Source of the DNA: Geitlerinema sp. PCC 7407
Lineage (GTDB): Bacteria > Cyanobacteriota > Cyanobacteriia > PCC-7407
DNA length: 64,000 nt
Assembly: GCF_000317045.1 (NCBI RefSeq)
Contig: NC_019703.1
Location: 2,034,501 to 2,098,500, forward strand
Direction of reading: 5' to 3'
The translations under genes were made by a program, and so were the position numbers. The notes below the pieces were generated by a model. The model searched no databases. It was given only the letters and a program-made list of their open reading frames with translations, and had not been told where the DNA came from. Shown piece after piece: positions 27,503 through 37,230 of this stretch (position 1 is its first letter; every line of letters begins with the position of its first letter).

Positions 27503-27890
27503 TAGAGTTCTACCCTGCCACAGGTCACAATCAGCTACCAATGGGCATCCTAAGAATAGGAATCTGCAAGTAGGTCTCTACCATAAACTGTCTATTAGCC
27601 TATGAAAAACTGCCAACCCACTCTCGACGAAAATATTTACATCTTTGCCTAAAGCTGTCTAATATCGCTCCCACAATCTTCCTTGAGCTTCTCTGCAATC
27701 CTGAACAAAATTCGGTCTAAAATTGCGCCAAAATCTGGGAAATTCAGCTCTAAAACACGATTTTTCTTTCCGAAAGGCCCTAGAGTATTTTTGGGTGCAC
27801 TTCGCCTCAGGAAATCAGGGGGCTGGGGTGAGCCCCTGGCTGGCCAAGAGGGCTGGCTAGAGGCGATCGCTGGCTCGTTTCCGCATCTTT
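27503..27890. other. Divergent spacer between channel and kinase genes
   Basis: About 390 bp carrying the promoters of both genes. The left half is AT-rich and poor in HIP1. I see no gene. If the kinase starts at 28026 the spacer extends by 135 bp. Confidence 0.4.
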
Positions 27891-30824
27891 TTGACCTTGA
27901 GCTTCCTGAAATATCCGGCTGCCCCTGCCCTCGTTGGCGACATCACCCCCCAGCAGCAAATTCCAAGCATTCTTAACCAGCAGAGCCTAAGCATTTCGGG
28001 TCCTGCATCGCCTTCTACCGCCCACATGGGAACGCAATCTGCGAAAGACGCCTTCCAATCCACCGTCCAAGAAATCAGCGACACTACGGGCTTTCCCATT
28101 GTGGCGATCGAGCGCTATGACGCTGCGCGACAGGTGATGGTGTTTGAAGGGGCAATCGGTGTGCCTCTGCCTGAGGGGAAATCCTTTGAAGTTCCTGTTC
28201 ACCAGACTCTCTCTGGCACCGTTGTCGCTACCCAGCAGGCCATCATCAAGACCTACGCACCCAATGAGCTCAAGCTGTGCAGCAGCAATGACGTTCTCAG
28301 CGCTCTGGGAATTCGCACCTTTGTGTGCATTCCCCTGGTGGTTGAGCGGCGTACGATCGGCGCGCTGAGTTTGGGCCATCCCGAACTTGTGACGGTTGAG
28401 GGGCCTCTGCTCCGGTGGATCACCCGCTTGGCGCGAGATCTGGCCTGGATCATAGACCGCTACCCAATCAATCCAGAAGCCCTCGAAACCGACGAACGCC
28501 TGTGGCTGGCGTGGAATGCTGCGCCGCTGATCGAGCGGGGCCGCTTTTATGGGGTGACGCGCGACCTTAGCCAGCAAAAGGCTTCTGAGGCTGCTCTGCG
28601 AGAGAGTGAGGAGCGCTATCGGCAGCTGGTCGACATTTGCCCTGACGGGATTTTGATCCATCAGGAAGGGCGGGTGGTGCTGGCCAATCAGGCGCTGCTG
28701 CGGCTGTTTGGGGCGAGCCGGGCCGAGGATCTGATTGGCCGGGAGGTGATCAGTCTGGTGCATCCGGCGGACCAGGAACTGATGCGCCAGAATCTGGCGG
28801 AGACCTGCTGTCAGGAGGGTCCGCCGCCGCTGCTCGAAGAGAAACTGGTGCGCCTCGATGGCAGCACCTTTGATGCGGAGGTGGTGGCGATCGCCTATCG
28901 GTACCAGGGGCAAATGGCCGTGCAGGCCGTGATTCGGGATATCAGCGATCGCAAGCAGACAGAACGGGCTCGGCGTCAGCAGGACGAGCGGGAGCGGCTG
29001 ATGAATGCGATCGCCCATCGGATTCGCCAGTCTCTGGATCTGTCCGAGATTCTCAACACCACGGTGGATGAGGTGCGCCAGTTTCTCGGGTGCGATCGCA
29101 CGATCGTGTTTCGGCTGACTGCCCAGGGCGACGGCGAGGTGATTGTCGAGTCGGTGATCCCGCCTTGGGAGTCGATTTTGGGGTTTAGTTTTTTTGATCC
29201 TTGCTTTCGCAGCGATTTCACCGAGCGCTATCGCGAGGGCCGAGTCAGCGCCGTGGCGGATGTTCGCGCCCCCAGCGTCACGCCTTGCTATCGCCAGGTG
29301 CTGGAGGCGCTCCAGATTCGCGCCAACTTGATTGTGCCGATTGTGCAGGGCGATCGCCTCTGGGGGCTGCTGATCGCCCATCAGTGCGGGGGGCCGCGGG
29401 TTTGGCAGCCCTTCGAAATTGACCTGCTCAAGCAGCTAGCCACCCAGGTGGCGATCGCCATTCAGCAATCCGAGCTGTATCAGCAAGTTCAGACCCTCAA
29501 CGTCACCCTCGAAGAGCAGGTGCGCGATCGCACTGCCCAGCTTCAGCGATCCATCGACTTCGAGGCTCTGCTCAAGCGGATCACCGATCAGGTGCGTGAC
29601 TCCCTCGACGAGCACAAGATCCTCCAGAGCGCCGTCCAGAGCCTTGCCGAAGGCCTCGGTGTCGAGTGCTGCGACACGGGAATGTACAACGCTGAGCAGA
29701 CCACCTCCACCATTTGCTACGAATACACCACGACCCTGCCTCGAGCGCGCGGCCGGGTGATCTCCATCGCAGACCATCCCGAGCAGTACCAGCAGCTATT
29801 TCAAGGACAGCCGCTCCAGGTTTGTCCCATTGCGCCGACGCCTGCCCGCAACCTAGCGCGGCGTTGGGCGATCCTGGCTTGCCCCATCGCAGATGACCAG
29901 GGCGTGATTGGCGATCTGCGTCTGTTTCGCCACAGTCGCGACTGGTTTGATCAGCTAGAGGTGCGCCTTGTGGCCCAGGTTGCCAACCAGTGCGCCATTG
30001 CCATTCGGCAGGCCCGCCTGTTTGAGGAATCCCAGGCCCAGGTGCGGGAGCTGGAGCGGCTCAACCAGCTCAAGGACGACTTTTTGAGCACGGTCTCCCA
30101 CGAGCTGCGGACCCCCATGGCCAATATCAAGATGGCCATTCAGCTTTTGGAGATTTTGCTCAAGCAGCAGGACTGGTTCAATGAGCCCAGCAACCCGGCC
30201 CAGCGCTACTTTGGGATTCTCAATGACGAGTGCGATCGCGAAATTACCCTGATTAATGACCTGCTGGATCTGTCGCGCCTGGATGCGGGCACCGAGCCGC
30301 TCGTGCTGGCGACCATTCAGCCCCATCTGTGGCTGCCCAGTCTCATTGAGCCTTTCTATGGCCGCATCGAGCAGCAAAAGCAGCGCGTCGAGATCCTCAC
30401 GCCCGAGGATCTGCCCCCCTTGACGACGGATCTCAAGCACCTGAGCCGCGTCTTGATGGAGCTGATCAGCAACGCCTGCAAGTACACTCCCGCCCACGAG
30501 ACCATTACCCTGGCTGCTGCTCGGCAAGGCGAGGGGGTCGAGTTTCAGGTGAGCAACTCAGGGGTCGAAATTTCCGAGACAGAGCAGGGGCGGATTTTCG
30601 ATAAGTTCTATCGGATTCCCAACAGCGATCCCTGGCGCCACGGCGGCACGGGCCTCGGTCTGGCCCTGGCGAAAAAGCTGGTGGAGTATCTTGGCGGGTC
30701 GATCGCCGTCAGCAGCGGCGATCGCCGCACCACCTTCACCATCACGCTGCCTCTCCAGCCGCTGCCTCGCCCTGTCGAAGACTTTAGCCGAATTTTTCAG
30801 GCCCCCAGGGACCCAGACGCCTGA
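27891..30824 (+). CDS. Cyanobacteriochrome-like sensor histidine kinase (GAF-PAS-DXCF GAF-GAF-HK)
   Basis: A soluble kinase of up to 977 residues. The listed start is TTG at 27891; the ATG at 28026 is an equally good choice (932 residues). In the longer numbering: GAF1 about 45-190, a C-terminal scrap of a PAS/PAC (about 210-233), PAS about 240-357, GAF2 about 366-535, degenerate GAF3 about 557-712, HisKA with MSHELRTPM-like SHELRTPMAN at ~737, and HATPase about 843-957 (GTGLGLALAKKL). GAF2 has DPCF (Cys codon 29202) and a second Cys in TPCYRQ (codon 29286) exactly 28 residues later, followed by RANLIVPI and LWGLLIAHQC. That is the DXCF cyanobacteriochrome pattern, so bilin binding and blue/green-type photosensing are likely. 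Its 3' end overlaps sbcD by 28 bp. Confidence 0.85.
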   Translation: MTLSFLKYPAAPALVGDITPQQQIPSILNQQSLSISGPASPSTAHMGTQSAKDAFQSTVQEISDTTGFPIVAIERYDAARQVMVFEGAIGVPLPEGKSFEVPVHQTLSGTVVATQQAIIKTYAPNELKLCSSNDVLSALGIRTFVCIPLVVERRTIGALSLGHPELVTVEGPLLRWITRLARDLAWIIDRYPINPEALETDERLWLAWNAAPLIERGRFYGVTRDLSQQKASEAALRESEERYRQLVDICPDGILIHQEGRVVLANQALLRLFGASRAEDLIGREVISLVHPADQELMRQNLAETCCQEGPPPLLEEKLVRLDGSTFDAEVVAIAYRYQGQMAVQAVIRDISDRKQTERARRQQDERERLMNAIAHRIRQSLDLSEILNTTVDEVRQFLGCDRTIVFRLTAQGDGEVIVESVIPPWESILGFSFFDPCFRSDFTERYREGRVSAVADVRAPSVTPCYRQVLEALQIRANLIVPIVQGDRLWGLLIAHQCGGPRVWQPFEIDLLKQLATQVAIAIQQSELYQQVQTLNVTLEEQVRDRTAQLQRSIDFEALLKRITDQVRDSLDEHKILQSAVQSLAEGLGVECCDTGMYNAEQTTSTICYEYTTTLPRARGRVISIADHPEQYQQLFQGQPLQVCPIAPTPARNLARRWAILACPIADDQGVIGDLRLFRHSRDWFDQLEVRLVAQVANQCAIAIRQARLFEESQAQVRELERLNQLKDDFLSTVSHELRTPMANIKMAIQLLEILLKQQDWFNEPSNPAQRYFGILNDECDREITLINDLLDLSRLDAGTEPLVLATIQPHLWLPSLIEPFYGRIEQQKQRVEILTPEDLPPLTTDLKHLSRVLMELISNACKYTPAHETITLAAARQGEGVEFQVSNSGVEISETEQGRIFDKFYRIPNSDPWRHGGTGLGLALAKKLVEYLGGSIAVSSGDRRTTFTITLPLQPLPRPVEDFSRIFQAPRDPDA

Positions 30825-32095
30825 GGCGTCTCTAGGGTATCCAGCAGATCCTGCACAAATTCGTAGAGCGTGTCTTCTGCCTGGTTGTCCAGGACGCGGT
30901 CTTTGAGATCGGTCAGGCCAGCGGCTAGGCGGGGCGCATGGGTCTCGTAGCGGGTGTTGGCCGTGAGGAGATCTAGAAAGACTTGCTGCTCGATCTGGGC
31001 GCGGGTGGGGGCGTTTCCAGTGCCTGCCAGGGCCGGGGTGCGGTATTCGGTGCCGACGGCTTCGTACTTGAGCAGCAGAATGAGCGCGCCGCTGAGGGTC
31101 TTGAGGCGATCGCGCAGGGTCTTGAGGTTGAGGTCGACGCGATTGAATCCGGTTTGGCCCTGGATCACCATCTCGACCAGGGCTCCCTGGGTTTCGCCCC
31201 GCTGCGCCGCCGCCTCGATCTGGGCGATCGCCCCTGCCGCTAGGTCGTCGCTGGTCATCTGCTTCTCGGTCTTGAAAATCAGGCGACGGATCGGGCGCTG
31301 GTAGTAGTCGCGCCGGAGATCCGCCCGGATTCCCGTCTCGTCCATCTCCACCAGGAGCACGCCCCGGGGGTTTTGGGCCTGGTTTTCGACAATGCTGTTG
31401 GCCTCCAGGGACCCCGGATTAAAAATCCAGCCTTCTTTTTCGTAGTGGCGGTGGATGTGGCCCAGGGCCAGGTAGTCGACGCCCGCCTCTCGCAGGGGCA
31501 GCAACTCTTGGTAGCGCAGAGCGCCGTTGTACCGGGCGATCTGGCCCTCGAGACCGTGGTGAAACATCATGATCGTTTTGTCGGGTCCGGGCGGCAGAGC
31601 GGCGATCGCCTCTGCGATCTTTCGGATCATCTGGGGGGCTGAGGCCCCGTACCACCGCGAGCCGATGATCCGCACGCCGCAGGGCAGGTCCACGTATCCG
31701 CCCGAGTGGCTCTCTGGGTCCCAGGGCTCATACTCCGGCCCGCTCTCGCCGTCGTAGGGCTCCAGCAGCACCAGGTAGTCCCAGCTGGAGAGATAGCGCA
31801 GCCAGCTCGTCTGCGTGCCGTAGGGGCAGTTGTCGTGGTTTCCCTCGATGGCAAATACGGGGATTGCCGCATCCTGGAGCTTCTGGAGGCAGAGCTTGGC
31901 CTGGTTGAGCGTCGCTGGCAGGATCTGCCGATCCTCAAATAGATCCCCCGCAATCAGCACAAAATCCACTTGAGCGGCGATCGCGTAGCGCTCGATCACG
32001 TCATCCAGCGCCAGATAAAAATCCTTGGTTCGCTCCGCGCTACCGTAGCGATTGAACCCTAAATGCACATCCGATAAGTGCAGAAAGCGAACCAT
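30797..32095 (-). CDS. sbcD: SbcD/Mre11-family DNA repair exonuclease
   Basis: A 432-residue calcineurin-like phosphoesterase of the SbcD/Mre11 group, which pairs with the SbcC ATPase to trim DNA ends and hairpins. All metal motifs are present in order: DVHLG (residue ~9), GDLFED (~50), GNHDN (~85), a later His in MFHHGLEG (~178) and GHIHRH (~216). The C-terminal ~150 residues are the capping and partner-binding region. No sbcC gene lies adjacent. The symbol is by family; cyanobacteria often have several such proteins. Confidence 0.85.
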   Translation of the reverse strand: MVRFLHLSDVHLGFNRYGSAERTKDFYLALDDVIERYAIAAQVDFVLIAGDLFEDRQILPATLNQAKLCLQKLQDAAIPVFAIEGNHDNCPYGTQTSWLRYLSSWDYLVLLEPYDGESGPEYEPWDPESHSGGYVDLPCGVRIIGSRWYGASAPQMIRKIAEAIAALPPGPDKTIMMFHHGLEGQIARYNGALRYQELLPLREAGVDYLALGHIHRHYEKEGWIFNPGSLEANSIVENQAQNPRGVLLVEMDETGIRADLRRDYYQRPIRRLIFKTEKQMTSDDLAAGAIAQIEAAAQRGETQGALVEMVIQGQTGFNRVDLNLKTLRDRLKTLSGALILLLKYEAVGTEYRTPALAGTGNAPTRAQIEQQVFLDLLTANTRYETHAPRLAAGLTDLKDRVLDNQAEDTLYEFVQDLLDTLETPQASGSLGA

Positions 32096-32150
32096 ATCCC
32101 AGCTAGCTCACAAACGGTCGTCGCGTCAGCGAGTCTAGCACAGGCACCCC

Positions 32151-32579
32151 CTAGGCTTCCGGGGGCTTCGGTTCGGAGGAGCGCTCCGGCAGCGCAGGCT
32201 TGGCCAGCTCAAAAGAGCCCCGAGAAGAGCCGGACACCGCAAAAAAGTATCCCGTCACCGCCGTTGCCAGCGGGGTTAGCAGCGCATACAGCGTTTGCAC
32301 CGTGCTGTTGAATCCGATCATTGCCTTCTCCATTTGCGCTACGCGGGCAGGATCCGCCGCCGGGAGATCTGCTACCTTCTGTGCAAATTGGCGGGACGTC
32401 AAGAGATGGAACACCGCAACATAGCCCAAAAATCCCCAAAGGATCAGCGCCAGCAGCGCCGACACCAGCAGCTTGAGGCTGGCGCGCCATTCTTCCGGTG
32501 GATTGGCCTGAGCATTGATCAGCACCAGTTCTTTGAAGAAAGAGTTTTGATGCTTTGAAGGGTCGGGGGAATTTGGCAT
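32151..32579 (-). CDS. Hypothetical two-helix membrane protein
   Basis: A 142-residue protein. Two hydrophobic helices (residues ~35-60, LLVSALLALILWGFLGYVAV, and ~95-115) are separated by a short amphipathic loop with AQMEKAMIGFNSTVQ. The tail is proline- and glutamate-rich. I recognise no family. It is transcribed away from the next gene, with about 160 bp between their starts. Confidence 0.6.
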   Translation of the reverse strand: MPNSPDPSKHQNSFFKELVLINAQANPPEEWRASLKLLVSALLALILWGFLGYVAVFHLLTSRQFAQKVADLPAADPARVAQMEKAMIGFNSTVQTLYALLTPLATAVTGYFFAVSGSSRGSFELAKPALPERSSEPKPPEA

Positions 32580-32738
32580 AGCGTTAGATTCTGTGGCCTG
32601 CTATTAACGGCAGTATCAATTTCCATCAATCTAAAGACGCCACAGAAATATCCCGGAAACTTTCACATTTGCGCAATAGTTTGTTCTAAAAAGGCTCAAG
32701 CCGACGGGAAGAATAAGGTTATCGTTTGGTCCCAAACC

Positions 32739-33725
32739 ATGGCTTCTTCTACCAGCGACCTTCAGAGCTTACAGATCATCGAAGATACGTCCTATCAGCT
32801 GGTGCTGAGCCGGGGACGATTTCACCAAAATCCCATGGCGATCGCGCGCGGACTCGCCAATCTCGCTTTTGTCATTGCCTTGGTGGGAGGGTGGTGGCAG
32901 TGGCAGGGCCAAGCGCTGTGGCAGGAGTTTCTGCAAGAGTATGGATCAACCCTGACGGAGCTCAGCACCCAGAGCGATTTTCGGAGACTCGTAGGCATTC
33001 TGGGCCTAGGAATAGTTGGCACCATCGCGCTGATGAGCCTGGGGCTGCTTCGGCCTGTGGCGCAGAAGTGGGTGTTTGACCGGATGGCGAGGGAAATGGT
33101 CCACACGGCTCTGTACCGGTTCGGCACCCGAGTCCAGCACTACAGCTTGTCTGAAATAGTCGCTGTGGAACTCAAGCAGCACCAGGGGGGAGAAGACGGA
33201 AACAGCATTGCCTATGAACTGCTGGTTCATTACCAAGCCAATCGCCTTCAGAAGCTGTCTCTGGGGCGGACCGTGGCGTCGGCCTCTCGCCGTCAGCAGG
33301 CGATCGCCCGCAAGCACTATCGAGATATTGCCCGCAAGATCTGTGTTTTTTTGCCGTCGGGTGACACCACATCTTTAATTGACCGCGCGGTGGGCGATGA
33401 CACCATTCCCCCCAAAATCAACCTGAGCTTCAAAGGAATTTTTCAAGAAGGGAAGATGCTGTTTGAAACGGCTCGGTTGAGCCAAAAACAAGGTGCAGCG
33501 GCGATCGCCCAGTTAGAGGCAGCAGTCCAGGCCAACCCCACCGATCCCCACACTCACAAAAAACTCGGCATTGCCCTTCTCACCCAAAAACGTCGCGCCG
33601 AGGCTAAGGCATGTTTGCAACAGGCCCTGGAACTCTTTCAAGCCCAGGGCAACGAGAGCCAAGTCGCTTTGATGGAACTATTGCTGCTGAACCTAAACGA
33701 GCGACTATGGCCCGATCACCACTGA
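32739..33725 (+). CDS. Membrane protein with C-terminal TPR
   Basis: A 328-residue protein of unknown function. Two transmembrane helices lie at about residues 38-58 and 85-108. The middle (about 120-230) looks like a PH- or beta-type cytoplasmic region reading electrostatically mixed strands (LSEIVAVELKQHQG). The end (about 240-320) carries two TPR-like units, including ANPTDPHTHKKLGIALL. It may anchor a protein-interaction platform at the membrane. No operon partner is evident. Confidence 0.6.
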   Translation: MASSTSDLQSLQIIEDTSYQLVLSRGRFHQNPMAIARGLANLAFVIALVGGWWQWQGQALWQEFLQEYGSTLTELSTQSDFRRLVGILGLGIVGTIALMSLGLLRPVAQKWVFDRMAREMVHTALYRFGTRVQHYSLSEIVAVELKQHQGGEDGNSIAYELLVHYQANRLQKLSLGRTVASASRRQQAIARKHYRDIARKICVFLPSGDTTSLIDRAVGDDTIPPKINLSFKGIFQEGKMLFETARLSQKQGAAAIAQLEAAVQANPTDPHTHKKLGIALLTQKRRAEAKACLQQALELFQAQGNESQVALMELLLLNLNERLWPDHH

Positions 33726-33809
33726 AACTTTTCGCCCCTAGAACCGGCAAGATTGCCGTTAATGAAGGATTGCCGCATTCGCTGTGAGGGCGTGCCATCT
33801 TAGGAAATC

Positions 33810-36458
33810 ATGGTCTTTTTTGATACTCCTATGGCGCGCGCTCTTTGGTCTCGACTCTCTCTGATGACTTCGCTGGTGGCCCTGAGCGCGATCGCCGCTG
33901 TGGGGAGCAGCACACCGCTGATGGTTGCCAGTAGCCGGGCTCAGTCGCCCGTCGTCCAGCCCGCAGAGCAGGCCCAGGCCCAGGCGCTGACGATCTATCA
34001 GCCTTTGCAGCGGATTCCCTGGGAGGGGCAGTACACCACGGCCCAGGGCCTGAAGTATTTCGCGGTGGAGCCGTGGAGCGGCGCGCCGGTGTCGGAGGGG
34101 GCACTATCCGAGGCGCGGGCCATGGGCGATCGCCGCAAAGAGGCGGCGCTGCTGATCGACCAGGGCCTAGAGGCCTTTTTGGGAGAACAGTTTGAGCGGG
34201 GGGTGCAGGCGTACAAAGAGAGTCTGGCGATCGCCCGGGAGCTTGGCGATCGCTCCCTCCAGCGCTTGGCCCTGGGCAATCTCTCCCTCGCCTATGCCCA
34301 AAAAGGGATCTATAGCGCTGAGGGAATCGAGTCTCTCCAACAGTTTCACCAGCTGCTGCGCGAAGAGGGGACCGATCCATCTCTAGAGGGGATGGCCCTG
34401 GGAAATTTGGGCAAAGGATACTTTGGCGCAGATCTCTATGCTTTGGCCATTGAAACCCATCAGCAGCGGCGATCGCTGGCCCAGAAAACCGGCGATCGCC
34501 GAGGAGAGGCCCAGGCCTTAGGAGATCTGGGCTTGGTCTATCAAGCGCTGGGAGAGAGTGAGAAGGCGAGAGATCTCTATCAGCAGCAGTTGGCGATCGC
34601 CCAAAGCCTGCAAGACGAAGCGCTTCAGAGTTTGGCTCTGGGAAATTTGGGCATCGCGTACCATGCAGCAGGCAACTATGCCCAGGCTGTCCAGTTTCAG
34701 CAGCAGCGTCTCACCCTCGCCCAGAAAGCCGAAAATCGGCAGTGGGAAGCGGAGGCCTTGGCAAACCTGGCTGGCGCTCACTACAAGATGGGAGAAATCG
34801 ACCGGGCGATCGCCCTCTATGACCAGGCTTGGGAGACGGCTTGGCAGTTTCTCCGCGACCCCGATATTCTCTACGGCCTGCGCGGCAATCAAGGCCTCGC
34901 CTATTTCCAGAAAGGAGACTATGCCACCGCCGAGAAATACTATCAGGAGTATTACACCTACGTGCGATCGCGCAATAATCGGCGCGGTCAGGGAGTTGCC
35001 AAAAATAATATGGCGGTCTTGCAGATTCAGCGCGGAGATCTCACCGGCGCGGCCCGGACTCTGCGCGAAGGGGTGGCAGAGTGGGAAGATCTGCGATCGC
35101 GTCTAGGAGACAATGACGCCTACAAGATCTCTATCTTTGAGACCCAGCGAGCGCTCTATCAAAATCTCCAGTTTGTGCTGATGCAGCTGCGGCAGTCTGA
35201 CGCCTCTCTGGAAGTGGCCGAGCGGGCGCGGGCGCGCGCCTTTGCGGAGCTGCTGGCTCGACGCGTCTCACCCACCGACGAGCGATCCATTGAGATGGGC
35301 GCGGTGCCCAACCTGTCCCAGATTCAGCAGCTGGCCCAGTCTCAGCAGGCGACTTTTATTGTCTACTCTGTGATTAGCCAGACCTTTCGGCGGCCCCAGG
35401 CCCTGGAAGCGCGGGAGTCCCAGCTGCTGATCTGGGTGGTGCCGCCCCAGGGGGCGATCGCCGTGGAGACGGTGGACTTGGCGACGGCCCTGGACGGCCA
35501 AACCCTGGCGGACTGGGTGGGCCGCAGTCGGCAGTCCATCGGCGCGAGCGATCGCGGGTTGGGGGTCGCGAGTCGCGCCGGAGGAACCCGCGCCGCTGGC
35601 AGCGATCTCGACCAGCTCTATCAGTGGCTGATTGCCCCCGTCGCCCAATATTTGCCCCAAAATCCGGACGATCGGGTCGTCTTTGTGCCCCAAGATGCGC
35701 TCTTTTGGGTGCCTTTCGCCGCCCTCCGAGCCGCAGACGGCACTTACCTGATCGAGAAGCACACCCTCAGCGTCTCACCGTCTCTCCAGGTTTTGCAGCT
35801 GACGGAGCGCCTGCGGGCGCAGAACCGGGCCGCGACCTCTGCGTCTCTGGTCGTGGGCAATCCCACCATGCCCAAGGTGACTGTGGCTGCTGGGGAGCCG
35901 CCGGTGCCGCTGCCCAACCTGCCCGGTAGCGAGAGCGAGGCAAAGGCGATCGCCGATTTGCTCGGCACCCAGCCGCTGCTGGGCGCTCAGGCCACCAAGG
36001 GCGCTGTGCTCCAGCAGATGCGCTCTGCCTCTCTGATTCACCTGGCGACCCACGGGCTGATGGATGATTTTCGGGGGTTGGGCGTCCCGGGGGCGATCGC
36101 CCTTGCGCCCAGCGGCGCAGACGACGGCCTCCTGACCGCCAGCGATCTCCTCACTCTCCAGCTTCAGGCCAGGCTCATTGTCCTGAGCGCCTGCAACACC
36201 GGTCGCGGCAAGCTCACGGGCGACGGGGTCGTCGGCCTCTCGCGATCGCTGATCGCCGCCGGAACGCCCAGCCTGCTGGTCTCACTCTGGGCCGTCCCCG
36301 ATGCCCCCACCGCAGACCTCATGGTGACTTTTTATCAGCAGCTCCAGCAAGACCCGGACAAGGCCAAAGCCCTGCGGCAAGCCATGCTGGCCACCAAGGC
36401 CAAATATCCGGAGCCCTCTGCCTGGGCCGCTTTTACCCTGATCGGTGAGAGTCGCTAG
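33810..36458 (+). CDS. Secreted TPR-CHAT domain protein (second copy)
   Basis: An 882-residue protein with a signal peptide (residues ~1-45, cleaved near SSRAQS). TPR repeats cover about 90-450, with clear units such as ALGNLGIAYHAAGNYAQA. The C-terminal CHAT domain (about 590-880) keeps the dyad: His in LIHLATHGLMDD and Cys in LIVLSACNTGRG. It is a paralogue of the protein at 8961-11339 but lies away from the haemagglutinin cluster. The AGGAAATC site precedes the ATG at 33810; an ATG at 33831 is an alternative. Confidence 0.9.
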   Translation: MVFFDTPMARALWSRLSLMTSLVALSAIAAVGSSTPLMVASSRAQSPVVQPAEQAQAQALTIYQPLQRIPWEGQYTTAQGLKYFAVEPWSGAPVSEGALSEARAMGDRRKEAALLIDQGLEAFLGEQFERGVQAYKESLAIARELGDRSLQRLALGNLSLAYAQKGIYSAEGIESLQQFHQLLREEGTDPSLEGMALGNLGKGYFGADLYALAIETHQQRRSLAQKTGDRRGEAQALGDLGLVYQALGESEKARDLYQQQLAIAQSLQDEALQSLALGNLGIAYHAAGNYAQAVQFQQQRLTLAQKAENRQWEAEALANLAGAHYKMGEIDRAIALYDQAWETAWQFLRDPDILYGLRGNQGLAYFQKGDYATAEKYYQEYYTYVRSRNNRRGQGVAKNNMAVLQIQRGDLTGAARTLREGVAEWEDLRSRLGDNDAYKISIFETQRALYQNLQFVLMQLRQSDASLEVAERARARAFAELLARRVSPTDERSIEMGAVPNLSQIQQLAQSQQATFIVYSVISQTFRRPQALEARESQLLIWVVPPQGAIAVETVDLATALDGQTLADWVGRSRQSIGASDRGLGVASRAGGTRAAGSDLDQLYQWLIAPVAQYLPQNPDDRVVFVPQDALFWVPFAALRAADGTYLIEKHTLSVSPSLQVLQLTERLRAQNRAATSASLVVGNPTMPKVTVAAGEPPVPLPNLPGSESEAKAIADLLGTQPLLGAQATKGAVLQQMRSASLIHLATHGLMDDFRGLGVPGAIALAPSGADDGLLTASDLLTLQLQARLIVLSACNTGRGKLTGDGVVGLSRSLIAAGTPSLLVSLWAVPDAPTADLMVTFYQQLQQDPDKAKALRQAMLATKAKYPEPSAWAAFTLIGESR

Positions 36459-36546
36459 GGTGGAGCCCGCTCGAAACGTTCACGACGGACACTCTCTTTC
36501 GCCCCTTGGCGACACCATCAAGGAAATCCCAAAGTCTAACGCGTCC

Positions 36547-37227
36547 ATGGTTTCCTCAGACATTTCTATCCCGGCTCGTCCCCATCCTTTCCCTTTCGAT
36601 GGCGCTCATACAGCCCTGATCGCCATCGATCTGCAAAAAGACTTTTGTCACCCGGAGGGATACTGCGGGCAGGTCCTCAACGCGGATCTCACAGGTCTCC
36701 AGGCGATCGTCCCCCGAGTGCAGCAGCTCATTGCCTGGGCTCGCCAGCGAGATATCTGGATAATCTATACGCGCGAGAGTCATCGGCCAGATTTGAGAGA
36801 TCTCACCCCCAGCAAAAAGCTGCGATATATCAATGCCGGATATCCGGTTGGCAGCCTCGGGAAGCTGGGGCGATTTCTGATTGCTGGAGAGGCTGGAACG
36901 CAGCTTTTGGAGGAGTTTCAGCCCTTAGAAAATGAGCTGGTTCTCGATAAGCCTGCTCAGTCTATTTTTGTCGCGACTGACCTCGAAGCAAGACTGCGAT
37001 CGCGCGGTATCACCCATCTGCTTTTTGCGGGGGTCACGACGCAATGCTGCGTCCTCGGCAGCTACCGCCACGCCAGCGATCTGGGCTTCTATGGCCTCTT
37101 GCTAGAAGACTGCTGCGCAGCTCTCACCCCCAGTGAGCACCAAGCAGCTCTGGAGGTTATTACCAGTGAGGGAGGGGCGATTGGCTGGGTCAGTACATCT
37201 AAGGCGCTGATGGAGGCCGTGGGGTAG
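36547..37227 (+). CDS. Isochorismatase-family cysteine hydrolase
   Basis: A 226-residue cytosolic hydrolase read from the ATG at 36547; an in-frame GTG at 36445 would overlap the CHAT gene. The family triad is visible: Asp in LIAIDLQKDFC (residue ~27), Lys in LVLDKPAQS (residue ~139) and Cys in VTTQCCV (near residue 165). Relatives include nicotinamidase, biuret hydrolase and ureidoacrylate hydrolase, all cleaving amide C-N bonds. The substrate cannot be fixed from sequence. A 34-bp palindrome follows the stop. Confidence 0.85.
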   Translation: MVSSDISIPARPHPFPFDGAHTALIAIDLQKDFCHPEGYCGQVLNADLTGLQAIVPRVQQLIAWARQRDIWIIYTRESHRPDLRDLTPSKKLRYINAGYPVGSLGKLGRFLIAGEAGTQLLEEFQPLENELVLDKPAQSIFVATDLEARLRSRGITHLLFAGVTTQCCVLGSYRHASDLGFYGLLLEDCCAALTPSEHQAALEVITSEGGAIGWVSTSKALMEAVG

Positions 37228-37230
37228 AAG

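Noticed and set aside
27987-29381. 464-residue antisense frame in the cyanobacteriochrome-like kinase
   Set aside because: No protein-like features; the sense strand shows GAF and PAS motifs.
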